Of a stretch of 64,000 bases of DNA, positions 1 to 9,753 are shown one piece after another; position 1 is the first letter of the stretch; each line of letters begins with the position of its first letter. This stretch comes from Shewanella yunxiaonensis (lineage in GTDB: Bacteria; Pseudomonadota; Gammaproteobacteria; Enterobacterales; Shewanellaceae), in assembly GCF_018223345.1 (NCBI RefSeq), contig NZ_CP073587.1:655001-719000 (forward strand). Reading direction: 5' to 3'. Below the pieces are notes generated by a model. It did no database searches. It was not told the DNA's origin and saw nothing but the letters and a program-made list of their open reading frames with translations. Both the position numbers and the translations under genes were made by a program.

Positions 1-206
1 TAAGGTAATGTGTATTCGTTCATTTAACCAACGGCAGTGCACTAACCAATCGTTTCAAAAGCTAAATGATCACTAAAAAATTGGCGGATTAGCTGTAGAT
101 ATTAAGTAGATTTTGCCATTTACAGTTTAAATGAATAATGGCTTATTGCTATTTTGAACGCGCTGCCATAGGGTTGGCTATCTGAGATCAATGCCAGGAA
201 TAAGGA
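1..206. other. Upstream region of ggt
   Basis: AT-rich non-coding stretch ahead of ggt. I see no gene in it and no convincing operator. The purine-rich CAGGAA about 6 nt before the ATG at 207 is a plausible ribosome binding site. Confidence 0.4.
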
Positions 207-1991
207 ATGTATTATAAAAAACGCCTGTTAAAGGCTTCGCTGTTGGCTTTGTCCACTATTTCGCCCTTCGTTACTACGTACTCTCTTGCTGCCTCATTAC
301 CACCTGTTGAAGCCAAAAATGGCATGGTGGTGTCTTCTCAGCGTTTTGCTTCAGAAGCTGGGGTAGAAATTCTTAAAATGGGCGGTAATGCCGTAGATGC
401 CGCTGTCGCAGTGGGCTATGCCCAGGCGGTGGTCAACTCTTGCTGCGGTAACATCGGTGGCGGTGGTTTTATGACACTGCATCTTGCTGATGGCTCGGAT
501 CACTTTATTGATTTTCGTGAAATGGCGCCGGCAGCTGCTAGTGCCAAGATGTACCAGGATAAAGACGGCAATCTTATTCCACATGCCAGCACATTAGGTT
601 GGGGCGCAGTAGGCGTCCCCGGTACGGTGCGCGGTATGGAATTGGCGCTGACCAAATATGGCTCAGGCAAACTGACTCGCGCACAAATTATGGCGCCGGC
701 GATCAAATTGGCGCGTGAAGGTTTCGTCCTGACTCGCGGTGATACGGATGTGATCGACTCCAGCTTAAGCAAGATGCGTGGTGACAAACAGGCCGCCAAA
801 ATCTTTTTGCATGCAGATGGTACGCCGTTAGAACCGGGCGATCGTCTCGTGCAGTCTGCATTGGCAGACACGCTGGAAAAAATTGCGAAAAATGGCCCGG
901 ATGCCTTCTATAAAGGCGATATTCCTAAAGCAATCGAGAAAGCCTCAAAAGCCAATGGGGGTTATTTAACAGCCAAAGATTTTGCCAACTATGTGGCTAA
1001 GGAACGTACACCCGTCAGATGTTCTTATCGTGGCTATGACTTTATATCAGCCCCACCGCCAAGCTCAGGTGGCACCACCATGTGTCAAATTCTGAATATT
1101 CTGGAAGGCTACGATCTGAAATCCATGGGCTATGGTTCTGCAGACGCTATTCACTTCACTGCTGAAGCGATGCGTCATGCGTTTGTGGACCGTAACAGTC
1201 TGCTTGGCGATCCAGATTTTGTGAAAGTCCCGATGAAGAAATTGCTGAGCAAGGAATATGCCGCTGAGATCCGTAAAACTATCGATCCAGTAAAAGCCAC
1301 CCCATCCAGTGAATTAGCGGCAGGAGTGCCTCCTCATGAAAAGCCGCAGACCACACACTACTCGGTGCTGGATAAGGCCGGTAATGCAGTGTCGACCACT
1401 TACACTATCAATGGTCGCTTTGGTGCCGGTGTGATGGCTCCGGGTTATGGTTTTTGGCTGAATGATGAGATGGATGATTTCACCTCGAAAGTCGGTGAGA
1501 AAAACATGTTCGGTCTGGTACAGGGTAAGGCTAACGCCATCGCTCCGGGCAAACGGCCTCTGTCCTCTATGTCGCCTACCATTGTCACCAAAGATGGAAA
1601 AACCTTTATGGTGGTTGGTTCTCCAGGCGGTTCATTGATCATCACCATCACCCTGAACACCGTGATGAACGTGATCGATTATGGGATGAACTTACAGGAA
1701 GCTGTGAATGCGCCACGTATTCATCAGCAGTGGTTGCCTGATGTTGTGCTCTATGAAAAGCGTGGTATTTCACCTGATACGCTGAAAATCCTCAAAGAAC
1801 GTGGCTACAACATGGTTGAAAAAGGCCAGTGGGGGGCTGCGGAAGCAATTATGATCGGTTTACCCAGCGTGGTCAGCGGTGATGAACACTCTAACGTCAG
1901 CGATGCTTCTGTCTCCGGTAAAATCCGTGAAGGCTATATCTACGGCGCTAACGATGCACGTCGGCCACAAGGTGCTGCTGTCGGCTACTAA
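207..1991 (+). CDS. ggt: Gamma-glutamyltranspeptidase (glutathione hydrolase)
   Basis: Periplasmic enzyme that cleaves the gamma-glutamyl bond of glutathione or transfers it to amino acids or water. The 594-aa precursor has an N-terminal signal peptide (about residues 1-29, ending near SLA). The autoprocessing site is visible as QTTHYSV, where Thr382 would become the N-terminal nucleophile of the small subunit. The glycine-rich GSPGGS loop that binds gamma-glutamyl substrate follows in the C-terminal half. Length and motif order match the bacterial GGT family, so it should mature into large and small subunits. It stands alone, followed by a strong terminator. Its thiol-recycling role fits with the CydDC exporter and cys genes elsewhere in the window, but no shared regulation is visible. 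Confidence 0.96.
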   Translation: MYYKKRLLKASLLALSTISPFVTTYSLAASLPPVEAKNGMVVSSQRFASEAGVEILKMGGNAVDAAVAVGYAQAVVNSCCGNIGGGGFMTLHLADGSDHFIDFREMAPAAASAKMYQDKDGNLIPHASTLGWGAVGVPGTVRGMELALTKYGSGKLTRAQIMAPAIKLAREGFVLTRGDTDVIDSSLSKMRGDKQAAKIFLHADGTPLEPGDRLVQSALADTLEKIAKNGPDAFYKGDIPKAIEKASKANGGYLTAKDFANYVAKERTPVRCSYRGYDFISAPPPSSGGTTMCQILNILEGYDLKSMGYGSADAIHFTAEAMRHAFVDRNSLLGDPDFVKVPMKKLLSKEYAAEIRKTIDPVKATPSSELAAGVPPHEKPQTTHYSVLDKAGNAVSTTYTINGRFGAGVMAPGYGFWLNDEMDDFTSKVGEKNMFGLVQGKANAIAPGKRPLSSMSPTIVTKDGKTFMVVGSPGGSLIITITLNTVMNVIDYGMNLQEAVNAPRIHQQWLPDVVLYEKRGISPDTLKILKERGYNMVEKGQWGAAEAIMIGLPSVVSGDEHSNVSDASVSGKIREGYIYGANDARRPQGAAVGY

Positions 1992-2011
1992 CCGCAGCAA
2001 TTTTGGCATTG

Positions 2012-2045
2012 AAGCCCGGGCATGATGACCCGGGCTTTTTTTATT
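2012..2045 (+). terminator. Rho-independent terminator after ggt
   Basis: GC-rich hairpin with arms AGCCCGGG and CCCGGGCT followed by seven T residues, about 20 nt after the ggt stop codon. Confidence 0.9.
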
Positions 2046-2385
2046 TAACCGGCGCGCCTTTACCTTAGAAATCACAACAAATTTTTTCTTGGCTGAACTG
2101 ACGGCGATTGTATTGGTCGTAGATAACATGGACCTAAAACAATCTTCATTGGTTTGTGAATGCAGTGAAATAGGTCCGAATGAGATAGCGATAGATGCGG
2201 CGATATTGGGTCGTGCCGTGAGTAAGTTGTTGCTTACCCCTTAAGCCAGTGCGTGAGCGTCTTGTGGTGACAGAGTGTCCGCAGCAACCGTCTGCATCAA
2301 ACCTAAACGTGGTCACCACCAAATACGGTACGGTAACTGGTGCTTCACCTCCCTATTCTGCATCAGTTCCCATAAAGGAAGAGTT
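2046..2385. other. Gap between ggt and the M16 peptidase gene
   Basis: About 340 bp without a supported gene. A reading frame stays open on the plus strand from about 2047 to the stop at 2242-2244, with an internal ATG at 2128 that would give only 38 residues. I see no good ribosome binding site for it and do not recognise the peptide. Codons upstream of 2386 in the M16 frame are also open, but the signal peptide argues against using them. Confidence 0.4.
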
Positions 2386-5073
2386 ATGCATAAATCACTT
2401 AGACTAGCGGTAGCCATCGCGCTGGCGTTTGGCTCCGTTACCTTTCCAACGCTGGCCGCAGTTCAACCACAGGCTCAACAGCAACATCAGGAAATCACCC
2501 GCACCACGTTAAAAAATGGCCTGCAAGTGGTGATTGTTCAGGATAAATTGGCACCGGTAGTCACCACGCAGGTGAATTACCTGGTCGGTAGCAATGAAGT
2601 GCCAGATGGCTTTCCGGGTACCGCTCATGCGGTGGAGCATATGATGTTCCGGGGGAGTCCGGGGCTGAACAAAGATCAGATTTCCGCATTGGCAGCCAAT
2701 ATGGGAGGCCATTTCAATGCCGAAACGCGTGAGGATTTGACCCGCTACTTTTTCACGGTGCCCAAGCAGGATTTGGATGTCGCGTTGCGTATTCATGCCA
2801 TCCGGATGAAGAGTGTGGATATGAGCCCCGCGGAATGGAGCGATGAGCGCGGTGCCATTGAGCAGGAAGTCTCCCGCGATATGTCCAGTCCGATATTTAA
2901 GGCGATGACCGATATTCGTCAGTCGTTGTTCGCTGGTACCCCTTATGTGCATTCCCCCTTAGGAACGCGGCTATCTTTTGATAAAACCACTGCCGCCGCG
3001 CTCAAGCAGTTTCGTGATACCTGGTATGTGCCCAACAATGCCGTGTTGGTGATCGCCGGTGATGTTGACCCGCAGCAAGTCTTGCCAGAAGTGCAACAGT
3101 TGTTTGGTGATATTCCGGCAGGGGCATTACCACCGAAAGCAGCATTCCATTTTCAGCCGGTAACAGCGAAACAGATTAGTCTGGATACCGACACGCCTTA
3201 TGGGTATGAGATCCGGGCGTTTCGTATGCCTGGATTAACCTCCAGTGAATATGCTACTGCGCTGGTGTTGAGTCAGGCGTTGGGTTCTCAACGTGCCGCT
3301 CTGTATGGCATGGGAATGGATGGTAGTGCGCTGGCAGGAGGCTTCGACACCGAGTTCCTGCCTCATGCCGGGATTGGCTACGCCATCGGGATTTTCCCGA
3401 AGGGAGCCGACGCCATCAAACTGGGGCATCGTATCGACAGTATTCTGCATATCGCCGCTACGAAGGGGATTGACCCTGCATTAGTCAAAGCGGCAAAACA
3501 AAATGCCATCGCCAGTCTGGAATTTGCCAAAAACTCGGTCGATGGCCTGGCAAACGCCTGGTCTGATGCGCTGGTTGAACAAGGATTGACATCTCCGGAT
3601 GCTATTCGTGATGCCATTGCGGCAGTCACACCCGCGGCAGTCAATGCGTTAGCCGCACGGACCTTTAAGACGGAGTCGATGATCAGCACTACCTTAACGC
3701 CGCAGAGTTCCGGTAAGCCAGTTGCCAGCAAGGGTTTTGGGGGGGCGGAAAACTTCAGTAGTGCACCCGATAAACCGGTGGTGTTGCCCGATTGGGCACA
3801 GCAAGCGTTCGCCAAGCTGTCGGTGCCAAGCTCCGATTTGCATCCTGATGATTTCACCTTGCCTAACGGTTTACGGGTGATAGTTCAGCCGGAAACCGTC
3901 AGCGATACAGTGTTAGTGACTGGTGAAGTGAAAACCAATGAGGATATGCAGGCTAAAGCAGGACAGGAAGGGATCAGCGATATTCTCGACGGTTTATTCC
4001 GCTTTGGTACACAAGATCTCAATCGCCTGCAGTATCAGCAGGCGCTGGATAATATTTCGGCTGAGGCGGTGGCGGGCAGCAGCTTTTCGCTGTCGGTTCC
4101 TGCGGCAAATTTCACCCAAGGTATGCAATTGCTGGCAGATAACGAACTACATCCGGCGTTGCCACAGCAGGCATTTAAGATTGTGCAGCAGCAACAAGCC
4201 TCCAGTACTGCCGGGGAGTTGCAGTCGCCCGATTATCTGAATCGTCAACATCTGTTGCAGGCGCTTTATCCTAAGACCGACCCGAGTTTGCGACATCCAA
4301 CACCGAACTCCTTGATGCAGCTGACTTATCAGGATGTAACTCAGTATTATCAGCAGACTTTCCGTCCGGATATGACCACACTGGTAGTCGTCGGTAATGT
4401 GAACCCGGCACAGGTAAAACAGGTCGTCAGTCAGTATTTTGGAAGCTGGCATAGCACCGGCGCTAAACCAAATGTTGATTATCCCGCGGTTCCGAACAAT
4501 CAGGCGGCGCAGTTTAATACGCCGGATAAGTCAGCCGTGCAGGACAGTGTTGCATTGGTGCAGACCGTGCCCGTCACCGAGAATGACCCGGCGCGCTTTG
4601 CGCTGAATCTGGGGAACGAAGTGCTCGGCGGTGGTTTTTATGCCTCGCGTTATGTGAAAGATCTGCGTGAAAAAAATGGCTTGGTTTATACCGTCGCTTC
4701 CGGTTTTTCGCTGGATAAACATCGTGGTACCTATCGGGTTTATTATGGCTGTGATCCTGACAAAGTGATGAAAGCTAAGGCACTGGTGGTGAAAAATCTG
4801 CAACAGATGCAGCAAGCGCCAGTGACTGAACCCGAACTGAAGCAAGCGAAAGGCATTATGCTGCGACAGATCCCTTTGGGTGAATCCAGCTTCGATGGGA
4901 TTGCTGAGCAATTGTTGCAGTTGTCGATAGAAGGTAAACCACTGGATGCCATGTCCAAAGCCGCTGCAGCCTATTTCCGTTTGACAGCAGAAGACGTCCG
5001 CAAGGCCTATGCACAATTCCTCCGCCCGGATGACTTTGTTATTGCGGTTAAAGGCCCTGCGCCGCAGGCATAA
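2386..5073 (+). CDS. Two-domain M16 family zinc peptidase, exported
   Basis: Predicted periplasmic insulinase-like (M16B) protease of 895 aa. The inverted zinc motif HxxEH is present as HAVEH at residues 81-85 in the first half. The second half repeats the M16 fold without a clear zinc motif, as in pitrilysin-type two-domain proteins. I place the start at 2386 rather than at the in-frame start at 2275, because AAGGAAGAG lies just upstream and the protein then begins with a clean signal peptide (MHKSLRLAVAIALAFG, cleavage near TLAA). Shewanella-type genomes carry several such exported M16 proteases, whose substrates are mostly unknown. Single gene with a hairpin after the stop. Confidence 0.9.
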   Translation: MHKSLRLAVAIALAFGSVTFPTLAAVQPQAQQQHQEITRTTLKNGLQVVIVQDKLAPVVTTQVNYLVGSNEVPDGFPGTAHAVEHMMFRGSPGLNKDQISALAANMGGHFNAETREDLTRYFFTVPKQDLDVALRIHAIRMKSVDMSPAEWSDERGAIEQEVSRDMSSPIFKAMTDIRQSLFAGTPYVHSPLGTRLSFDKTTAAALKQFRDTWYVPNNAVLVIAGDVDPQQVLPEVQQLFGDIPAGALPPKAAFHFQPVTAKQISLDTDTPYGYEIRAFRMPGLTSSEYATALVLSQALGSQRAALYGMGMDGSALAGGFDTEFLPHAGIGYAIGIFPKGADAIKLGHRIDSILHIAATKGIDPALVKAAKQNAIASLEFAKNSVDGLANAWSDALVEQGLTSPDAIRDAIAAVTPAAVNALAARTFKTESMISTTLTPQSSGKPVASKGFGGAENFSSAPDKPVVLPDWAQQAFAKLSVPSSDLHPDDFTLPNGLRVIVQPETVSDTVLVTGEVKTNEDMQAKAGQEGISDILDGLFRFGTQDLNRLQYQQALDNISAEAVAGSSFSLSVPAANFTQGMQLLADNELHPALPQQAFKIVQQQQASSTAGELQSPDYLNRQHLLQALYPKTDPSLRHPTPNSLMQLTYQDVTQYYQQTFRPDMTTLVVVGNVNPAQVKQVVSQYFGSWHSTGAKPNVDYPAVPNNQAAQFNTPDKSAVQDSVALVQTVPVTENDPARFALNLGNEVLGGGFYASRYVKDLREKNGLVYTVASGFSLDKHRGTYRVYYGCDPDKVMKAKALVVKNLQQMQQAPVTEPELKQAKGIMLRQIPLGESSFDGIAEQLLQLSIEGKPLDAMSKAAAAYFRLTAEDVRKAYAQFLRPDDFVIAVKGPAPQA

Positions 5074-5091
5074 GGCGCATAATATGGTCTC

Positions 5092-5121
5092 TAAAGCGCC
5101 TTTTTGTACAAAGGCGCTTTA
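5092..5121 (+). terminator. Hairpin after the M16 peptidase gene
   Basis: Inverted repeat AAAGCGCCTTT / AAAGGCGCTTT with a 6-nt loop, 20 nt after the stop codon. The 3' arm ends in TTT but there is no longer T-run, so termination efficiency is uncertain. Confidence 0.6.
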
Positions 5122-5226
5122 TCTCTCTGCCATCTCGCCGCAAAATCAAGACTATAACGCTGACAGGTTGTGACTTAGGGGTTTACAACCGCAGTATGTA
5201 AATGAAACTACGCGTTGGTGAACGAG

Positions 5227-6108
5227 ATGACTCAGGGATTCAGCCAGGCCGATCTGCAAAAAGCGCTGCGGCAACAACAGAATGAAATTAATGATTTCAC
5301 TATTTATACCGTGTTGGCCGCATTGCAACAGGAAGATAAGAACAAGAAAATCTTTGAAAAAATTGCCCGAGAAGAACAGCAGCATTACCAGTTTTGGGTG
5401 GGCATTACACAACGGGAATTAGCGCCCCAGAACTGGCTGGTGATGTGGTATGTCTTTCTGGTGAAACTGCTCGGCACCTCTTTTGCGCTGAAAAGTCTGG
5501 AGAAAAAAGAGCTTGGAGCTGAGCAGTTTTATAAAGAGTTATTCGATACCTATCCGCAAGCAAAGACGATTTATCATCAAGAGGTCAGCCATGAACTGGA
5601 GCTGATCGATATGCTCCATGACAAAAAGCTGCTGTATACCGGTGCCATCGTCTTGGGGATGAATGATGCCCTGGTGGAACTGACCGGAACGCTCAGTGGT
5701 ATTGCGCTGGCATTTGATAAAACGCTGGTGGTGGGTGCAACCGGCTTGATCATGGGGATTGCCGCCTCGCTGTCGATGGCAGGCTCGGCTTATCTGGAGT
5801 CGAAAGAAAATCCCAATCCGGATATCAGCGCATTGTCGTATTCAGCCTATACCGGAGTGTCCTATATCATCACCACGGCGATACTGGTGCTGCCATTTTT
5901 TGTGTTGCAATCGATGCTAGCGGCATTGTCGCTGATGTTTGCGTTAGCACTGATTGCGATTGTGCTGTACACCTTTTACATCTCTGTTGCCAAAGATCTG
6001 AGTTTTAAAAGCCGCGTGATAGAGATGTCATCGATCACCTTCGGGGTAGCAATTATCTCGTTCTTTATTGGTTATGCGGTGAAGTATTTTCTCGGCGTTG
6101 ATGTATAA
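5227..6108 (+). CDS. Ferritin-like / VIT1-CCC1 membrane fusion protein (MbfA-like)
   Basis: Predicted inner-membrane iron or manganese transporter of 293 aa. Residues about 1-140 form a helical rubrerythrin/ferritin-like domain with repeated Glu/His ligands (EEQQH near residue 50 and HQEVSHELE near 120). Residues about 145-293 form a VIT1/CCC1-type domain with MNDALVELTGTLSG and about five membrane helices. This layout matches MbfA-type proteins, which export iron from the cytoplasm in alphaproteobacteria. I chose ATG 5227, because GGTGA sits five bases upstream, over in-frame TTG 5215 and GTG 5218. It stands alone and no Fur box was recognised. Confidence 0.85.
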   Translation: MTQGFSQADLQKALRQQQNEINDFTIYTVLAALQQEDKNKKIFEKIAREEQQHYQFWVGITQRELAPQNWLVMWYVFLVKLLGTSFALKSLEKKELGAEQFYKELFDTYPQAKTIYHQEVSHELELIDMLHDKKLLYTGAIVLGMNDALVELTGTLSGIALAFDKTLVVGATGLIMGIAASLSMAGSAYLESKENPNPDISALSYSAYTGVSYIITTAILVLPFFVLQSMLAALSLMFALALIAIVLYTFYISVAKDLSFKSRVIEMSSITFGVAIISFFIGYAVKYFLGVDV

Positions 6109-6139
6109 ACATACCGATTGATTGGATCACAATTAAGTA

Positions 6140-6826
6140 ATGCAGGCAATTTATCAAAGCATGTGGCAACAGGCCACCGCCGCCATTGGCAGCGGCAACT
6201 ATCAGACTGACGCCCTCATCAATAATCCCGCCGATGACAGGCGCGGGATTACGGCGCTGTCGTATCTGCAGTCGAGTGTGCCGCTGTTGCAACAGATTAA
6301 TCAGTTCTTACAAGGCATTAGCGAATTGGAGCCGCGGCAATACCGGCAGCCAGTTCCGGATATGCATTTGACGATGTTGTCGATTATCTCCTGCATTGCT
6401 GGATTGCAACTGCGGGATCTTAACGTTGCTGCCTACTGTGAGGTATTTCAGCAGGCTCTGGCAGAGGTAGAGCGTTTCGAGGTGGTATTTCGCGGAATTA
6501 CCGCATCACCAAGCTGCATTTTGTTGCAAGGCTTTGTGGCTGATACCGACCAGTTATCGCAACTTCGACAACGCTTGCGTCAAGCCTACCGTGACTCCGG
6601 TTTGCCTTGTAGTATCGACAGTCGCTACAAAATCGCCACCGCTCATGCCACTTTAGTGCGTTTTAACGCGCCATTGCAGCAACCTCAGCGACTATTGGAT
6701 TATCTGACGCAATATCGTGACTATGCTTTTGGTTGTCATGCGGTGACGCAACTGTCACTGGTATTCAATAACTGGTACCAACAGCAACAACAGACAACAC
6801 TGCTGGATACGGCCTTGTTGCGCTGA
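6140..6826 (+). CDS. 2H phosphoesterase-like protein (2'-5' RNA ligase superfamily)
   Basis: Protein of 228 aa with no family name I can assign with certainty. Two HxT motifs are visible: HLT at residues 76-78 (in PDMHLTMLSI) and HAT at 169-171 (in TAHATLVRF). They are about 90 residues apart, the pattern of 2H phosphoesterases such as LigT/ThpR and cyclic phosphodiesterases, which act on 2'-5' or cyclic phosphate bonds. Each motif sits in a predicted beta-strand, as the fold requires. There is no signal peptide, so it should be cytoplasmic. It follows the ferritin-VIT1 gene by 31 nt and converges on rhlE. The substrate is unknown; the function is inferred from motif spacing only. Confidence 0.65.
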   Translation: MQAIYQSMWQQATAAIGSGNYQTDALINNPADDRRGITALSYLQSSVPLLQQINQFLQGISELEPRQYRQPVPDMHLTMLSIISCIAGLQLRDLNVAAYCEVFQQALAEVERFEVVFRGITASPSCILLQGFVADTDQLSQLRQRLRQAYRDSGLPCSIDSRYKIATAHATLVRFNAPLQQPQRLLDYLTQYRDYAFGCHAVTQLSLVFNNWYQQQQQTTLLDTALLR

Positions 6827-6901
6827 GGACTACCCGTCATTGGTTATTGATGTATCAGGTATTGCCCCGATAACTCGGGACAACACCTTGTTCGCTGGCG
6901 A

Positions 6902-8302
6902 TCAGTCTCGGGCGGGATTGTGATTGCTGCGGCGGGGATTATTGCCACTGCGATTACCTGATGGCCGCCGTTGTTCGCCGGGTTTTCCAGGCTTGGGCGC
7001 ATTGGGACGCGGTTGCCCATCATTGGCCGGTTTATGGCGGGGTGGTTTGGCCTTTGCCGGACGTTCAGCAGTGGCTTCGCCTGCTTGGGCTTCTCTTGGC
7101 TGTTTGGGCTTTTTCGGTTTTTTGGGCATTTTCGGGCCATTAGCGCGCAAACGGGTTTCCTGTAGCGGTTTGTTAGGCGCAAATTCCGCAACTGTTTCGC
7201 GGGGAATATGCTGTCCAATCAGGTTTTCGATATCAGCCAATTGTTTCAATTCTTCATCACAGACCAGTGATACGGCATGCCCAGAGGCTCCGGCGCGGCC
7301 GGTACGACCAATACGGTGTACATAGTCTTCGGCCACGTTAGGCAGATCAAAATTCACCACTTGTGGCAGTAGGTCGATATCCAGGCCGCGTGCCGCAATA
7401 TCGGTAGCGACCAGCACTTTTACTGCACCATTTTTAAAATCGGCCAACGCGCGAGTACGAGCGCCCTGACTTTTATTGCCGTGAATCGCCGCAGCGCTGA
7501 TCTGTGCCGCCTCCAACTGTTTAGCCAGACGATTAGCACCGTGTTTGGTTCGAGAAAATACCAGTACTTGTGACCACTGCTGCTGTTGGATCAGCTGGAT
7601 TAGCAGCGCCGTTTTTTTCGACTTATCAACTGGATATAAGGTTTGGGTGACTTGCTCGGCAGTACTGTTAGGCGGTGTTACCGAGATCTCGGTTGGATTG
7701 GTTACCAGCCCCTTGGCCAGTGCCCGGATATCATCGGAGAAAGTGGCGCTGAACAGCAGGTTTTGCCGTTTCACAGGCAGTAACGCCAGGATTTTTTTGA
7801 TGTCGTGAATAAAGCCCATGTCCAGCATGCGGTCGGCTTCATCCAGCACCAGAATTTCCAGACGGTCAAATTTGACGGCGTTTTGCTGATACAGATCCAG
7901 CAAGCGTCCCGGGGTTGCCACCAGAATATCCACGCCGCGGCGCAGTGCCAGCATCTGTGGATTAATGGAAACTCCGCCAAACACCACCGCACTGCGCAGA
8001 CTAAGGTTTTTACCGTAATCGCGGACATTGTCAGCGATCTGTGCCGCCAGTTCCCGGGTAGGTGTCAGGATCAGTGTACGGATTTGATTGGCTTTAGGTC
8101 GCACGCCACCACTCAACAGTTGCAAAATGGGCAAAGTAAACGCTGCCGTTTTGCCAGTACCGGTCTGCGCGGCAGCCATGACATCATTGCCTTGCAGCAC
8201 GGCGGGAATCGCCTGTTGTTGAATCGGGGTCGGGTCGTTGTAACCCTGTTCGATAACCGCATTTAGAATCGGGGTAGATAAGCCAAGAGAGGCAAAACTC
8301 AT
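6902..8302 (-). CDS. rhlE: DEAD-box ATP-dependent RNA helicase RhlE
   Basis: Cytoplasmic RNA helicase of 466 aa involved in ribosome assembly and RNA turnover. In order it shows the Q motif ([10 protein letters not shown]), Walker A (AQTGTGKT), motif Ib [11 protein letters not shown], Walker B DEADRMLD, motif III SAT, and the C-terminal helicase motifs including [10 protein letters not shown]. After about residue 385 comes a low-complexity basic tail rich in Lys, Arg, Pro and Gly, typical of RhlE RNA-binding extensions. That tail generates long spurious frames on the opposite strand. The helicase core matches RhlE better than SrmB, CsdA or DbpA, mainly through the N-terminal [13 protein letters not shown]. 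Confidence 0.93.
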   Translation of the reverse strand: MSFASLGLSTPILNAVIEQGYNDPTPIQQQAIPAVLQGNDVMAAAQTGTGKTAAFTLPILQLLSGGVRPKANQIRTLILTPTRELAAQIADNVRDYGKNLSLRSAVVFGGVSINPQMLALRRGVDILVATPGRLLDLYQQNAVKFDRLEILVLDEADRMLDMGFIHDIKKILALLPVKRQNLLFSATFSDDIRALAKGLVTNPTEISVTPPNSTAEQVTQTLYPVDKSKKTALLIQLIQQQQWSQVLVFSRTKHGANRLAKQLEAAQISAAAIHGNKSQGARTRALADFKNGAVKVLVATDIAARGLDIDLLPQVVNFDLPNVAEDYVHRIGRTGRAGASGHAVSLVCDEELKQLADIENLIGQHIPRETVAEFAPNKPLQETRLRANGPKMPKKPKKPKQPREAQAGEATAERPAKAKPPRHKPANDGQPRPNAPKPGKPGEQRRPSGNRSGNNPRRSNHNPARD

Positions 8303-8509
8303 GCAATAGTCTCAATTAGGTGGCATGTAAGCCGGAAGCTGGAGCCATTTCAGGCGGGCGGCAAGTGTACAGCAAAAGCGCTGGTAGTACCATGAGCAGC
8401 GCATAATTCATCCGCGGCTGTCAGCTTGCTGAACCAGATCACAGTTCAGGCTGCCAATACCCGGAAATTTGCAGTATCTTGATGCTGTTGCAACCAAAGG
8501 ATAAGGGCA

Positions 8510-9559
8510 ATGACAGCAATTGATTTTATCGGCACTCAGGCACAGGCTCGGCGGGATAACGCTATCGGGCTGATCCGTAATGTGCAGCAGATGTCCGCGA
8601 TTGCCACGCCCAGACTCAATCACGGTCTGCTGAATTTAGCGCAACATGGTCGTATTGCCTTTCATTTTCATCCCGATCGTCTCGATTATCGCGGTTGGCC
8701 GGTGATCGCCGGTTTGCTGTCTGATGGCGAGTATCGCAGCCAGTTTGAAACCCGCGTATCTAATGGCAAATTGTCACCGCAGCTTGGCGGTGCCCGTGAT
8801 CACTGGGAAAACCAGCTTTTCGGTCACTGTTATGTCGGTGCCAAGTTGCGGCCAAAATATGGTGCACTGGATATCGGTTTACACCAGAGTGGTCCTTCAG
8901 CGCGCTTTGGCAGTTGTTATCTGCTGTCATCGCCGGAACTGCTGAGCCAATGTACCTTCTGCTACCTAGACTCCTGTCGCGAACCGCGAGCAAAGGGCAC
9001 TCTTGCCTGTTTTGAAGATGTTTTCGCGGCGTTGTTCAATGAATCTTTTGAACGCGACGCGGCTTTGGGCGTTAATGCACTACGACCGCCCGCCTTGGTG
9101 GACTATTTGTGTGACGAGTTGCCCCGTGGTGTTGACGCCCGCTTTTTGCGGCCAATGAGCCGGGATCTGGATCATTACATTGAAGCGCAGTGTCACGGCG
9201 AATTATCGTTGGCGCAGGACATGGATGTGCTGGTGGCAGACCCCTCGTATAAAGACACCGCGATCGAGGTGTTAATGCAACGTCTGTGTGATCGCTATCA
9301 GTTGCGTCTTTGCTGGCATCAGGGCTTTGTGATGAAAGCGGTCGACGTGCCGGCAGATTTCCGAGGGGCCTCTATGCCGCAATTGGCTGCCAAAGTCGCC
9401 CGGGATGGCTTGTTGACGCCAGCAATTCTCGGTGAAGCAGAAGTCTCGGTGCGGCGTGAACCAGAACGTTGGCGTGGACTGGGTAACGAAGCGGAATTAT
9501 TACAGCAGTTCAAACTGCTGTGGCACGTGCTGGTACGTTTTGGTGCTGTGGGCGCCTGA
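8510..9559 (+). CDS. DUF3626 family protein
   Basis: Uncharacterised 349-aa protein matching DUF3626 by its central block FHPDR ... LFGHCY ... RPKYGALDI ... CTFCYLDS. The conserved His, Asp, Arg and Cys residues suggest an enzyme or metal site, but the function is unknown. There is no signal peptide or membrane segment, so it is probably cytoplasmic. It stands alone, divergent from rhlE with about 200 nt between them. The start ATG 8510 is preceded by AAAGGATAAGGG, a usable ribosome binding site. The family assignment is from memory of the motif and should be confirmed by a Pfam search. Confidence 0.7.
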   Translation: MTAIDFIGTQAQARRDNAIGLIRNVQQMSAIATPRLNHGLLNLAQHGRIAFHFHPDRLDYRGWPVIAGLLSDGEYRSQFETRVSNGKLSPQLGGARDHWENQLFGHCYVGAKLRPKYGALDIGLHQSGPSARFGSCYLLSSPELLSQCTFCYLDSCREPRAKGTLACFEDVFAALFNESFERDAALGVNALRPPALVDYLCDELPRGVDARFLRPMSRDLDHYIEAQCHGELSLAQDMDVLVADPSYKDTAIEVLMQRLCDRYQLRLCWHQGFVMKAVDVPADFRGASMPQLAAKVARDGLLTPAILGEAEVSVRREPERWRGLGNEAELLQQFKLLWHVLVRFGAVGA

Positions 9560-9753
9560 TCCCTAAAATCCCTGACATCGCGGCAATCTCACCGTACAAA
9601 ATTCCCCGTAAAAAGAGTGATGAGATGGTTTATTCTCATGGCAATGCCTGCGATACTGCCTAGCGAATTTAAACGCTTCGGTCAAGCTATCGCATGATGC
9701 TTTTGACACCGATTACGTGTTCCTCTCTTTCGCTGTAAATAGTTTGGATATTC

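Noticed and set aside
6924..7325. Plus-strand frames opposite the rhlE C-terminal tail
   Set aside because: They arise from the repetitive Lys/Arg/Pro codons of the RhlE tail on the other strand.
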